Below are positions 54,939 to 64,000 of a DNA stretch of 64,000 nt, piece after piece (position 1 is the first letter of the stretch; each line of letters opens with the position of its first letter). Under the pieces are notes generated by a model that was not told where the DNA came from, made no database searches, and saw nothing but the letters and a program-made list of their open reading frames with translations. Source of the DNA: Portulaca oleracea (lineage: Eukaryota > Streptophyta > Magnoliopsida > Caryophyllales > Portulacaceae); the NCBI GenBank assembly GCA_029582165.1, contig CM055875.1, positions 6,862,001 to 6,926,000 on the forward strand, in the 5' to 3' direction. The position numbers were made by a program, and so were the translations under genes.

Positions 54939-55373
54939 GTTCCAAAAGGAACAAGGCCTCCTAACATGGTTGTTACTAGTAGTCAAAAAACCTAAATTTA
55001 ATGTCAATTATGGTTTGAGGAAGGGTGTCTAAAGTTTTGTAGGTATATTTAGCATCCAGGAGAGTGGATACTTAAGGGAGCTTGGAGCACTCAAAGACAT
55101 TACTTACATCCGCAATAAGAACCCCTCAAGGACCTTGTCAGACCTATGATCAAGGAACTTGACAAATGGATCTACTCAAAGAGTAGTGTTATTTTTATGG
55201 CACATATTGAGGGGGAGCACCCTCTCTTAGGACTAACAAGTTTATCGAGTCTTGCAGGTTATTGGAAATGGTTACAATATTAAGGGGGAGCTCTCTATAG
55301 ACTTTTTGATAAAAGCCAAAAAGGGGGAGAAGTGCTACAAATGAATTTTTCCTTTCATCAAAAAGGGTGAGAT
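54939..55373 (+). other. D 3' spacer and purine tracts
   Basis: Non-coding remnant of pol with repeated purine tracts: GAGGGGGAGCACC (55210), TTAAGGGGGAGCTC (55281), AAAAAGGGGGAGAAG (55318) and, adjoining the LTR, AAAAAGGGTGAGAT (55360-55373). The last is positioned as the functional polypurine tract. Confidence 0.75.
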
Positions 55374-56432
55374 TGTTAGAACCCCTCAAGGACATTGATA
55401 AACTCAGGCTCAAGGCCCTTGGCACTGAATGAGTTTTGAATGAAAGCCAAAATTCGAATAGCTAGAAAAGATATGATGTGCATGGAAAGATTCACATCTT
55501 ATTCTATGATTGTAGAATTCTCCTCTGTGCAAAGGACATTGGCCTATGCAGGATCAAGGAAGTTTTCCTTACCAGCAGCAAGGACATTCAGCAAAGACAG
55601 GAAGGACGAATATCACCAACAGCAAGGAATACGTTCTGATGTAAAAGACTAAAAGGAGCAAAAAACAAACAGGGAAGTTATAAGGAATATATTCTGGAAA
55701 GATTTGGATTTTATTACTTTTCTTATTAGATTAACTAATTGTTATCTTCTTATTTCAGGAAAGAACAAATCAACAGCCTTGGAGAGAGATATGATTTCCA
55801 GAATCAAACATCAATATGGAAACTGCCATCTAAGTAAGTTATCAAGGATGGAAGGAAGAAAAGCATCTGATTTGGACGATTCTTCAACGGCTCCTTGCGA
55901 CCAAACAACAACATAAATAGAAGACTTGGAAGATGAAAGAGATCAACGAATCCATGGAAAAAATCGGGTGTTCAAAACAAAAAGAGTGTTCTTCGTTTTG
56001 ATTGAGTTTTCTTTTGAGTGAGAAAACCGAGAATTGGTGATTGTGAGAAGTTGAGTGTAATCAATCCTTAACGGATTTAGGGTTGATTGATGCTTATGTA
56101 ATCGATTCCTAGACGGACTTAGGATCGATTGAGATTAAACACCAAAGGTTGAATTTGGTGTGTGTTGTTATTTATAAAATAAGAAGCGTCCTCTGCAAGG
56201 CGCTCAGTTCTGTGTACAACCTAAGGACATTTATCTCAGGTTGTATTACTTCATTCTGTTTCAATATAATAAAGGAAGTTGTTCAGTATACGCTTATTGT
56301 CCTTTGTCTTATTCCTGTCTTATATTGAATCTTAATCTAGCTAGATTAAGAACCTAACGTCCTTACGAGTGATTATTTGTGCAGAAATTTTCATAACCCT
56401 ATTCACCCCCCCCCCCCTCTAGGGTTCTTTCA
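55374..56432 (+). repeat. D 3' LTR
   Basis: TGTTAGAACCCCTC ... TAGGGTTCTTTCA, 1059 bp, closely matching the 5' LTR. Contains a homopolymer C run at 56406-56417, variable against the 5' copy. Confidence 0.9.
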
Positions 56433-56437
56433 ATTTC

Positions 56438-56778
56438 AATACTAATTTATCTCCTATGACTGAGCTATGGAAATCCAAGGAGTTCTCATGGAGCCCCGCT
56501 ACCCATCAAGCGTTCAAAGTCATCAAGGATAAACTCTGCACCACACCGATCCTAACCTTACCAAACTTTGATAAGAGGGTTGAGTGTGATGCTTCTGGAG
56601 TTGATGTTGGAGTAGTTCAACTTGTTCTATCTCAAGAGGGCCACCCCAAAATTCATTACATGAAGAAGTTTGGTGATCCTAGATTCATAGAAGATAATGG
56701 AGGCCACCGCTCAACCAACAGAAAGGTCTCATTCCTCCCATCAAGTTTGAGGACAAACTTTTTCCAACAAGGGGGGAA
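56438..56778 (+). pseudogene. A8 truncated RNase H tail and polypurine tract
   Basis: Resumes the RT/RH interrupted by D: MTELWKSKEFSWSPATHQAF, then RVECDASGVDVGVVQLVLSQ, one GDPRFIEDN unit, SLRTNFFQQGG and polypurine tract CAACAAGGGGGGAA (56766-56778). The catalytic Asp of RNase H is retained, but the domain ends about 40 residues in. No integrase. Confidence 0.85.
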
Positions 56779-56820
56779 TGATGTATTCTGGCCCATGCCA
56801 AATACATCAAAGGAGGCTCA
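56779..56820 (+). repeat. A8 3' LTR stub
   Basis: TGATGTATTCTGGCCC with the internal AATACATCAAAGGAGG, matching the complement of 21209-21251. After about 40 bp it joins, back to back, the gag of A6; the bases GGAGGCTC fit both sides. Confidence 0.75.
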
Positions 56821-57449
56821 TCTTCTTTCAAGTCACACCTCCAGAGTAGGTGTTCGAACTCCTTAGTATACTCTTCAACAGATTTAGATCCTTGGGACAG
56901 TTTTTGCAGTTTGAAATAATTGTCCTTGAAATAACTCACGGGAAGAAACTTGGAGTTGAGTTTCTTCTTCATCTTTTCCCAAGTACGGATCTTTCCTTTC
57001 CCGGCATGTTGGCGCTTCTTCTGTAGGTTAGTCCACCAAATACTAGCATGCTTCCGCAGTTTAAGAGCAATGTATTTCACTTTCTTATCATCAGCAATAT
57101 CTTTCAAATCAAAGACTCATTCGACAGTTTGAATCCAATCAAGAAAGATTTCAGGATCAAGATTACCGTCGAATTCAGGAATGTCGACCTTAAAGTCGAG
57201 CCTTTCTTCTCTTGGTGCACGCTTAGATTGACGTGATCTCCGGGTTGAGCTAGCAGAGTGCTCAGTTTCGCAAGGACTGTTGGGGACGACCTCTTCTTCT
57301 TCATGTCCCTGTAGTGTTCTGAATTGCAGATTCATGTATGGCTTCAGTTGATCAGAAAGATAAGCGATTCTTCCGTCCAGTTCAGCCTTTTCTTGCTTCC
57401 ATTGCTTAGTAGGATCTTCACCTTCATGATTGTTGCTTCCAGACGCCAT
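56821..57449 (-). pseudogene. A6 gag
   Basis: Start at 57449 (MASGSNNHEGEDPTKQWKQE), a coiled-coil-like N-terminus, then RLDFKVDIPEFDGNLDPEIF. A TGA interrupts after WIQTVE (57117), where relatives have Arg; CGA to TGA is a typical methylated-CpG decay. The frame continues VKYIALKLRKHASIWWTNLQ and YTKEFEHLLWRCDLKED and is cut at the A8 stub. Homologous to the gag of F. The zinc knuckle and all of pol are missing. Confidence 0.87.
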
Positions 57450-57709
57450 GAGAGGAGTTTTGGAACGTCTAGAGTGATGTTGGGTAAGAAGGGATAATGT
57501 GTTTGGGCTGTTTGTGGAGTTTAGCGTTGCAGGTTGGTACTAAAGATTTGTAGGTTACGTGTTTGGTACTGCAGGTTAAGCTTGTTGACTTGCAGGTTAA
57601 GCTTTTGGGTTTGCAGGTTAAGCTTTGGACTTGTAGGTTAAGCTTTTGGATTTAAAGATTACGTGTTTGGTTTGCACTCAACACTAACCTAGAGCTCTGA
57701 TACCACTTT
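57450..57709 (-). other. A6 leader, tandem repeat and primer-binding site
   Basis: Near-identical to 119-378: four GCAGGTTAAGCTT-type units (57572-57660) and the complement of TGGTATCAGAGCTC at 57692-57705. Confidence 0.85.
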
Positions 57710-59006
57710 TGATGTATTACGGGACCAAGAAAGATTCTTAATTCCGATAATACATGAAACACGTGCAACCAAACAGAAATATGGGAGGGTTCACAAGATT
57801 AAGGTGGAAAGAAGAGGGAGAATTCTCGTGATAGGGTTCTTTGTGGAGGCTATTTTGTCGTGAGGACTTTTGTGGTTTAAAGATTCAAGAAAGATTGGAT
57901 CTTGAACGGGAAAGAGAGAAAGATGATTGAATCTTGGATGGTGGTTATGGAGGAGGGTTGACGTGAGGTTGGAGGGAAAAGAGAGGGAGATTGACGTTGG
58001 GATTGGAAGAAAGGGAGAGGGTAGTAGTTTGTTGGGAGGAGAGAGAGGGAGTTTGTGTGGAGTTTGTTATGGAGAGAGAAAAGAGAGGAGGTGGCGTTTG
58101 AGAGGGGAAGGAGAGGGCGACGTTTGTGAGGGGCAGAGAGGGAGAGAAGGTGGCGTATGGTTGGGGAGTTAAGGGACGTAGGGTTTGACTTGTCTTAACT
58201 ATACTGATAGAAAGACAATGATGTAATTACCTTAACTATATTGATAGAAAGGTAAGAACGGATAGAACTAGGTTTCTAACTTGAATCCACAAGATAGACA
58301 ACCTAGGGCTAACTTGATCTAGACCACAACCTAGGATCAAGCTCTTCCTAACCACTTGGGTGCCATGCCAAGATACAATAGAAGAAAAGGGGTGAGGTTT
58401 ATCCAAACACTCGAGAGAAAGCTAGAAGCTTAACTGATTTCATATTTCATGGTTGATTGATTGCCTTTGAGAGGCTACAATCCTATTTATACTAGGATAG
58501 TCCTTAAGGGACTAAAACTCCTCTGCTTGGCGTGCAAGCCAAGTTAACTAACCTAGGAGACTCTAACTTGGCGTGTAATCCAAGAAGAGTTCCATATCTA
58601 GACGCCTAAACACTCCTACTCTCCTTTAGATTAGGAATCCTTATCCTAGAGGGAGTTTGTTACAACTAACCTTATCCTAGTTGGTTTGGCTTTCCTAATC
58701 TTATATGGATTAGTTACAAAATAGCTAATTTTATCTAGGAAATCAAAGACTAGGCGTCTACTACTCCTACTCCTATTAAAATACACCAAGACTATTAAAG
58801 CTATAATTAACTAAATTACATCCAAATTCAAGATTGTAGAATTGAACTTGACGTTCTTGACTTGGACGTGTAACCCTTGGGCTTGGCGTGACTTTGGGCC
58901 CAACTCTAGGATGTTTGAACATCCTCTTGAAATAAGATACACACCATATGAGTGGGCCTTTGTAGTTCAACTTTGTCTCTTCCTTCTTTGGCCCACTTGA
59001 TGTAAT
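57710..59006 (-). repeat. A6 5' LTR, truncated
   Basis: Matches A1 LTR 379-1669 with few changes and a small GTTTGTGTGGA insertion near 58050. The outer end is missing because F begins at 59007. Confidence 0.87.
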
Positions 59007-60093
59007 TGATGGGAATCACCCTCCATAAGTCCAGTTGATCCAAGAGTGCTATCATTTGGTGGGAGCAATCAAGAAGGGCTTTGATGTAGAGGGAGGTTAA
59101 GGACATTCATCCCATGCGATGTCTTCACTGATTGTCTCAATATCTCAACATTGAGATCTCTCTCTCCATCCTTTGCCTAGGAGTCTTTTGTAGAGGGCTC
59201 AAAGGACCTTCCACAATGTCTATGCTTGCAAGCCTTGAAGGTCATTTGGATCCTGCCCAGCCGTTTTGTTTCTGACGTGCGATAAGGTCCTTTATTAGGA
59301 CAGCCTTGATATTTTGGCGTTCTTTCAAGGGCATTTTGGTGTTTTCTCATGAGGTCTGGTTTTCCCTAATAGTATTGGAGATCCTTGCTGAGTTCCCGCC
59401 AATTTGAACAAAACCATTTGTTTTTCTTCACTTGTCTTGCATGGATTGGAGTCTAAGTGAATGAAGACCCACCAATGAGGAAGTGCCAAGTGAAGGGCTG
59501 TGATTGTCCTTTGTTGGTCCAATGCTGGTCGAGTACTTCATGGAGAAGAAATGTATTAGCTTTAATCATTTGTAATTAGCTTAATTAACCATATTTAGGA
59601 GGTTTCTTCGTCATTAGGAAACCTCACTCTAATTAGTTTGAGCTACTTGCTTGCTTGCTTGGCTGCCTTTACCCTTGTTTCAGCCGAGTATATGTATCCC
59701 TTGTATTAGCAACTTCACTTCATATCATATGAAATACAAAACCCCCAAAAAACTGAGAGGTTCTTCGTTTGTGAGTTTACTCAAACTGTCATTTCTACTC
59801 CAGTATCTAGATTGGCAATCTAGTGGTGTTGTGTAGAACTTGATTTGATCTCTTTGGAAGGTGTTCCTGTAACCAAACGAGGTTTGTCAAGCTTGCCCTT
59901 GTATCATTTCACTTGAAGGTGTTTCTGTAACAAGTGAGATAATACTTGATTCTATCTTTCCATTCATTTGTTTTTCGCTCCTTGATGCTTATTGCATCCT
60001 ATTGTTGTGATTCCTTGTTGTCTCGAGATGTTGGTGTCCTTGTGATGTTATGAGCTTGCTAGAATCAGTGTATTGGTGAGCTTTTATACATCA
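59007..60093 (+). repeat. F 5' LTR
   Basis: TGATGGGAATCACCC ... GAGCTTTTATACATCA, 1087 bp, inserted after GTAAT of the A6 LTR. Followed by a tRNA-Met primer-binding site. Sequence beyond the ends is unlike the family A LTRs. Contains (GCTT)n-like CTTGCTTGCTTGCTTGG near 59648. Confidence 0.85.
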
Positions 60094-60172
60094 TAATTGG
60101 TATCAGAGCTAGCTTACCATCTTGGTGAGTTTGTTTTGATTCATTTGGTGAGAAGTAAGAAGAAACCGAAGC
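60094..60172 (+). other. F leader and primer-binding site
   Basis: TGGTATCAGAGCT at 60098-60110, then a very short leader to the gag ATG at 60173. Confidence 0.85.
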
Positions 60173-61311
60173 TATGTCTGCCAGCCAAGTTCAACCTCAA
60201 AGCCAAGAAGAGGTTCTAAGGGAGAAGGAAGAGCTGGAGAAACGAGTTGAATTCCTTACAGCTCAACTTAAGCACTATATGTACTTGAGGAACCAAGAGC
60301 TTAAGGGTTAGATGGAGGTGATTCTGATTTAGGGAATCCGTTCGGAGATGATGAAATGGAGGCTACAAGCGTGCAAGGGGGACGTTCACCTAAGGAGGAA
60401 AGGCTTGATTTCAAGGTGGATATACCAGAATTCGAGGGAAACCTTGATCCAGAGGTTTTCTTGGATTGGATGCAAACGGTAGAAAGGGTCTTTGATCTAA
60501 CGAACGTTCCTGATAACAAGAAGGTAAAAATTGTAGCTTTGAAATTGAGAAAGCATGCATCTATTTGGTGGACTAATTTGCAGAAGAAGAGAGTTTATGT
60601 TGAGAAAGATAAGGTGCGTTCATGGAAGAAAATGAAGAAGAAGTTACAAGCCAAGTTCCTTCCAGCCAGTTATCTTAAGGATAACTATTTGAAGCTTCAA
60701 TAGTTGGTTCAAGGAGGCAAAACGGTAGAGGAGTATACCAAGGAGTTCGAGCACTTGCTTTGGAGGTGTGATCTTAAGGAAGATGAACCTCAAACACTTG
60801 TGAGGTACCTTTTTGGCTTAGATGAAAGAGTCAGGAATGTTGTTGAGTTGCACCTTACACTTCCCTTGATGAGTTGAGCTCTTTGGCTCACAAGGTGGAG
60901 TTGCAAAGGAGGAGTAGAGGGAAGGAGGTTCCTAGTAGAAACCAGCCCCAAACATGTCCAAACACATTCCCTAAACCATCCTTTACCCCACAAAAACAAC
61001 CTTTCCAGCCCAAATACACCCCCACTAAACCAACTCCAAACCCTCAGCCCTATACCCCACAAAGGCCTACCCCTACTGAACCTAAACCCATTGATAAAAG
61101 GAGATGTTTTCAGTGCCAAGGACTTGGACACATTGCGCCCGAATGTCCTAACAAACGAGTGGTATCTCTCGCTGAGTACCTAACAGCCTTGTTTGTTGCA
61201 CCAGTACTAGGAGAGGAAGAGGAGCTTGAAAATGAACCCCTGGGTGATCCAGTTTATGATGAGGTGGTTGAGGAACCAAATGAAGGGGATGGTGGTAAGG
61301 AGAGTTCTTAG
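60173..61311 (+). pseudogene. F gag with CCHC knuckle
   Basis: MSASQVQPQSQEEVLREKEE and a heptad-like N-terminus to a stop at about 60310. Frame 60356-60703 holds the gag domain (RLDFKVDIPEFEGNLDPEVF, LRKHASIWWTNLQKKRVYVE), ended by TAG where A6 has a Lys-Leu continuation. Further frames give YTKEFEHLLWRCDLKEDEPQ and, from 60874, a Pro/Thr-rich linker and the knuckle CFQCQGLGHIAPEC. Three or more lesions. Confidence 0.87.
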
Positions 61312-61718
61312 TAGCTCTTCTATGAGGGAAGGACAGGAGCAAATGGAGAATATTTTTCATTCTCGGTGCACTATCAATGGCAAGGTGTGCTCTTTGATCT
61401 TCGACGGAGGAAGTTACACCAATGCTGCCTCACAGTCTATGGTGAGCAAGCTAAGGTTGCAAACCAGTCCTCATCCGGCCCCTTACACCATCTAGTGGCT
61501 CAATCAAGGCAAGGGCATTCACGTGGATCAGAGATGTTTGTCGAACTTCTCAATAGGTAAAACGTACCAAGACTCTCTTTGGTGTGATATTTTACCTATG
61601 GATGCTTGTCATGTGTTACTTGGCAGGCCTTGGCTTTTTGATAGATCCGTGAGTCGTGATGGGAGGGCAAACACTTATACCCTTCTCTTTAATCACAAAA
61701 AGATAACCCTTGTACCCC
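61312..61718 (+). pseudogene. F protease, truncated by A7
   Basis: The frame from 61226 reads the pre-protease linker RRVLSSSSMREGQEQMENIF, then CSLIFDGGSYTNAASQSMVS with the D-G-G-S active site, and a stop after HPAPYTI. Frame 61523-61750 continues SLWCDILPMDACHVLLGRPW and runs into the A7 LTR at 61719. RT and later parts are absent. This copy documents the normal gag-PR junction that A2 and A4 have lost. Confidence 0.85.
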
Positions 61719-62050
61719 TTATGTATTACCGGATCAAGAAAGGTTCTTGATTCCGATACCACATAAAACACGTGTAACCAAACAAGGATTTGGGGGTGGT
61801 TCATGAGATTAAGGGGAAAAGAGAGGGATAGTTCTCGTGAAAAAGGGTTCTTTGTGGAGGTTATTTTGCCGTGAGAACTTTTGTGGTTTCAAGATTCAAG
61901 AAAGGCTGAATCTTGAACGGGAAAAGGAGGAAATGGATGAATCTTGGATGGAGGCTTGGAGGGAGGGTGTTGGCGTGAGAATGGGGAAGAGAGAGGGAGG
62001 TGTGGCGTTGGATTTGAGGATGAAGGGCGAAGAGAATTAGTTTGTTACAG

Positions 62051-62082
<32 letters not shown>

Positions 62083-63227
62083 TAGGAGGTTGTTATGGAG
62101 AGAGAAGAGAGAAGGAGGTGGCGTTTGTGGAGGAGGTGGGAGACGTTTTGTGGAGAGTAAAGGAGGTGGAAGGTGGCGTGTGGTTAAGGGGATAAGGAGA
62201 TAGGGTTGGGTGGTGACTTAACTGTATTGACAAAAAGCTCACAATATAATTACCTTAACTATATTGATAGAAAGGTAAGAACGGATAGAACTAGGTTTCT
62301 AACTTGAATCCACAAGATAGACAACCTAGGGCTAACTTGATCTAGACCGCAACCTAGGATCAAGCTCTTCCTAACCACTTGGGTGCCATGCCAAGATACA
62401 ATAGAAGAAAGGGGTGAGGGTTTATCCAAACACTCGAGCGAAAGTTAAAAGCTTAAAGGGTTTCATATTTCAAAATCGATTATCTACCTTTGAGAGGCTA
62501 CAATCCTATTTATACTAGGAGAGTCCTTTAGGGACTAGAACTCCTCTACTTGGCGTGCAAGCCATACTAATTAGAAAAGGATTCCCCTACTTGGCGTGCA
62601 AGCCAAGAAATCCTAACTCTAGTTGCCTACTCTATACTACTCTTCCTCGGATTAGGATTCTTTATCCTAAGGGGAGTTTGTTACATCAATCTTATCCTAA
62701 TAGGTTTAGGCTTTCCTAATCCAAGATGGATTAGTTACAAAATAAGCCAACCTTATCTAGGATAGCTAATCTTGGCACCAAAAGACTCTTCCACACGCCA
62801 CACACACGCACTCATACCTTCTAGAACATTCTAGAACACCTTAGAACAATCTAGACTAATCTAGATTCCTAATAAAATAAATCACACCAAAATAATTAAA
62901 AACTATAAAATAAAATTACATCCAAAGATCAAATATTAAATTCGCTTGGGCCCTTGATCTTGGACGTGGGCTTTGGACGTGTAGTTGGGCTTCACCTAGG
63001 ATGTTTGGACATCCTCTTGAAATAAGAAGCACACCATGTGAGTTGGCCTTTGGACTTCTACTTTATATTTTCCTTCTTTGGCCTACTTGATGTAAATGAA
63101 CCAAATCTTCCTTATTGGGCCTGTACTAGATGATGTCCTTTGATGAAGGACCCTATCTGTAGCATAGAGTTTCCATTTGGCCTTCTTGATTGGGCTTGGG
63201 GGAGTTAGGGTGGGCTGATTTACATCA
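61719..63227 (-). repeat. A7 3' LTR
   Basis: Plus-strand start TTATGTATTACCGG (normally TGATG), end GGGCTGATTTACATCA, 1509 bp. Closest to LTR 1 of A4. Purine-rich block 61850-62200 with a (GA)n run, TATA complement near 62508-62518, palindrome CTTGGCGTGCAAGCCAAG at about 62592-62609. Confidence 0.87.
62050..62077. repeat. (GA)n microsatellite in A7 LTR
   Basis: About fourteen GA dinucleotides; equivalent positions in other family A LTRs have shorter GAGAGA runs. Confidence 0.9.
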
Positions 63228-64000
63228 TTCCCCCCTTGTTGAAAGAAGTTTGCCCTCAAACTTGGTGAATCAATCTTTGCAATTACTTCAACTGGCCCAT
63301 GCACGTGAAACAGGACCTTCACGTGAGCTATGATTCCTTCGATAGGTTGACCTCCGTTATCCTCCATGAACCTTGGGTCCCAAAAGGTGAGACCAAGGCT
63401 AGGCAGATCTCCATCGTTCTTTCTTGGTTGCCAAGAATTTGGCTTTGAACTCGATGGACTGAGAGAGATCTTCTTACTGTATAGACGGAGTTGGTTTCCA
63501 TTATCTTCCATGAATCTAGGGTCACCTAACTTCGCCCTGTAATAAGCTAAGGAACAACCTTCCTGAGACAGAATAGGTAGAACAGTTCCAATACCAACTC
63601 CAGAAGCATTGCACTCAACCTCAAACTTCTTATCTACGTTTGATAGGGCTAGGACTGGTGCAGTGCAGAGTTTACTGTTGATGAATTCGAATGCTTGCTG
63701 GGCAGCTTGAGTCCATGAGAACTCCTTGGATTTCCATAGCTCGGCCATAGGAGATAAAATAGTGTTGAAATTCTTCACAGACCTCTTATAGAGAGAGGCC
63801 AAGCTGGGGAAGCTTCGATCATCATGAGTTCTAGTTGGAGTAGAACACCTCTTGATAGCTTTGACCTTTTCTTCATCATCCTTGATCACTTCAGTTGAAA
63901 GAGCATAGCCAAAAGAGACTATATTGTTGATGAAGAAATAACGCTTGGGCAGATTCCCATATAAATTTTCGTGACCAAGATCTCCAAAACATATTGGTGG
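63228..64000 (-). pseudogene. A7 RT C-terminus and truncated RNase H
   Basis: Frame 63889-63083 reads from the RT connection (VKNFNTILSPMAELWKSKEF) through the RNase H start VECNASGVGIGTVLPILSQE, where the catalytic Asp is Asn. Two [13 protein letters not shown] units (the second WDPRFMEDN), two CACGTG elements and SLRANFFQQGG follow, up to the polypurine tract (63228-63240). This is the only copy in which the stretch from the RNase H start to the polyprotein end is uninterrupted. The catalytic RT box lies right of the window. No integrase. Confidence 0.85.

Larger units (their letters stand above)
41775..56432 (+). mobile_element. D: gag-only Ty1/copia element with nested E
   Basis: LTRs of 1059 bp each (5': 41775-42498 plus 52923-53257; 3': 55374-56432), tRNA-Met primer-binding site 53260-53272, copia gag remnant 53318-54938, and purine tract AAAAAGGGTGAGAT before the 3' LTR. 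Target duplication ATTTC at 41770-41774 and 56433-56437. Without E it is about 4.2 kb and has no PR, IN, RT or RH, a copia counterpart of the gag-only class. Confidence 0.88.

Overview
This window is plant nuclear DNA made almost entirely of nested, mostly broken LTR retrotransposons. The plant is probably a eudicot, but the species cannot be told from the sequence. The evidence is TG...CA long terminal repeats with 5-bp target duplications, primer-binding sites complementary to initiator tRNA-Met or tRNA-Asp, polypurine tracts, and Ty3/gypsy and Ty1/copia gag, protease (PR), reverse transcriptase (RT), RNase H (RH) and integrase (IN) remnants. No host gene, tRNA, rRNA or CRISPR array was found. 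Labels are mine. A0-A8 are members of one chromovirus-like Ty3/gypsy superfamily of about 1.4-1.7 kb LTRs. B is a gag-only gypsy element. C1-C3 are small-LTR relatives of A. D is a gag-only copia element. E is an Athila-like gypsy element. F is a gag-PR gypsy relative. G is a copia element. H is a solo LTR.

Layout. 1-1794: A1 (minus; gag start, leader, 5' LTR). 1795-2314: LTR fragment A0 (plus). 2315-2402 and 19643-22218: A3 (minus; 3' LTR, RT), split by A2 (2403-19642, minus). A2 is itself split in its protease by copia element G (5617-17702, target duplication GTTTC), and G carries solo LTR H (6576-10010, target duplication TTATG). 22219-37193: composite A4, arranged LTR-internal-LTR-internal-LTR on the plus strand. 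Its first LTR holds solo LTR A5 (target duplication AGAAC), which in turn holds gag-only element B (24448-29151). 37194-41274: an LTR scrap, the integrase tail and LTR of C1, and the integrase and 3' LTR of C2; the C2 LTR has been entered in inverted orientation by solo LTR C3 (target duplication TTGAG). 41275-56820: A8, a plus-strand RT/RH copy split by D (41775-56432, target duplication ATTTC), whose 5' LTR holds E (42499-52917, target duplication CTTGT). 56821-59006: A6 (minus), near-duplicate of A1, truncated by F (59007-61718). F is cut by the 3' LTR of A7 (61719-64000, minus).

How the parts relate. No element looks autonomous. A2 and both A4 units share one architecture: gag is deleted so that the first few codons run in frame into the pre-protease linker; PR, a compacted RT and a truncated RH follow; integrase is missing; the polyprotein terminus and polypurine tract are kept. 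Their RT YxDD box reads YxGD or YxGG, whereas A8 keeps YFDD. B and D are the reciprocal type, keeping gag and dropping pol. The most novel-looking signals are this gag-less, integrase-less mini-polyprotein family with its repeated [15 protein letters not shown] unit, and the recurrence in four unrelated LTR families (A, B, E, G) of short GC-containing palindrome modules just upstream of the TATA box, two of them clearly hypervariable between sister LTRs.
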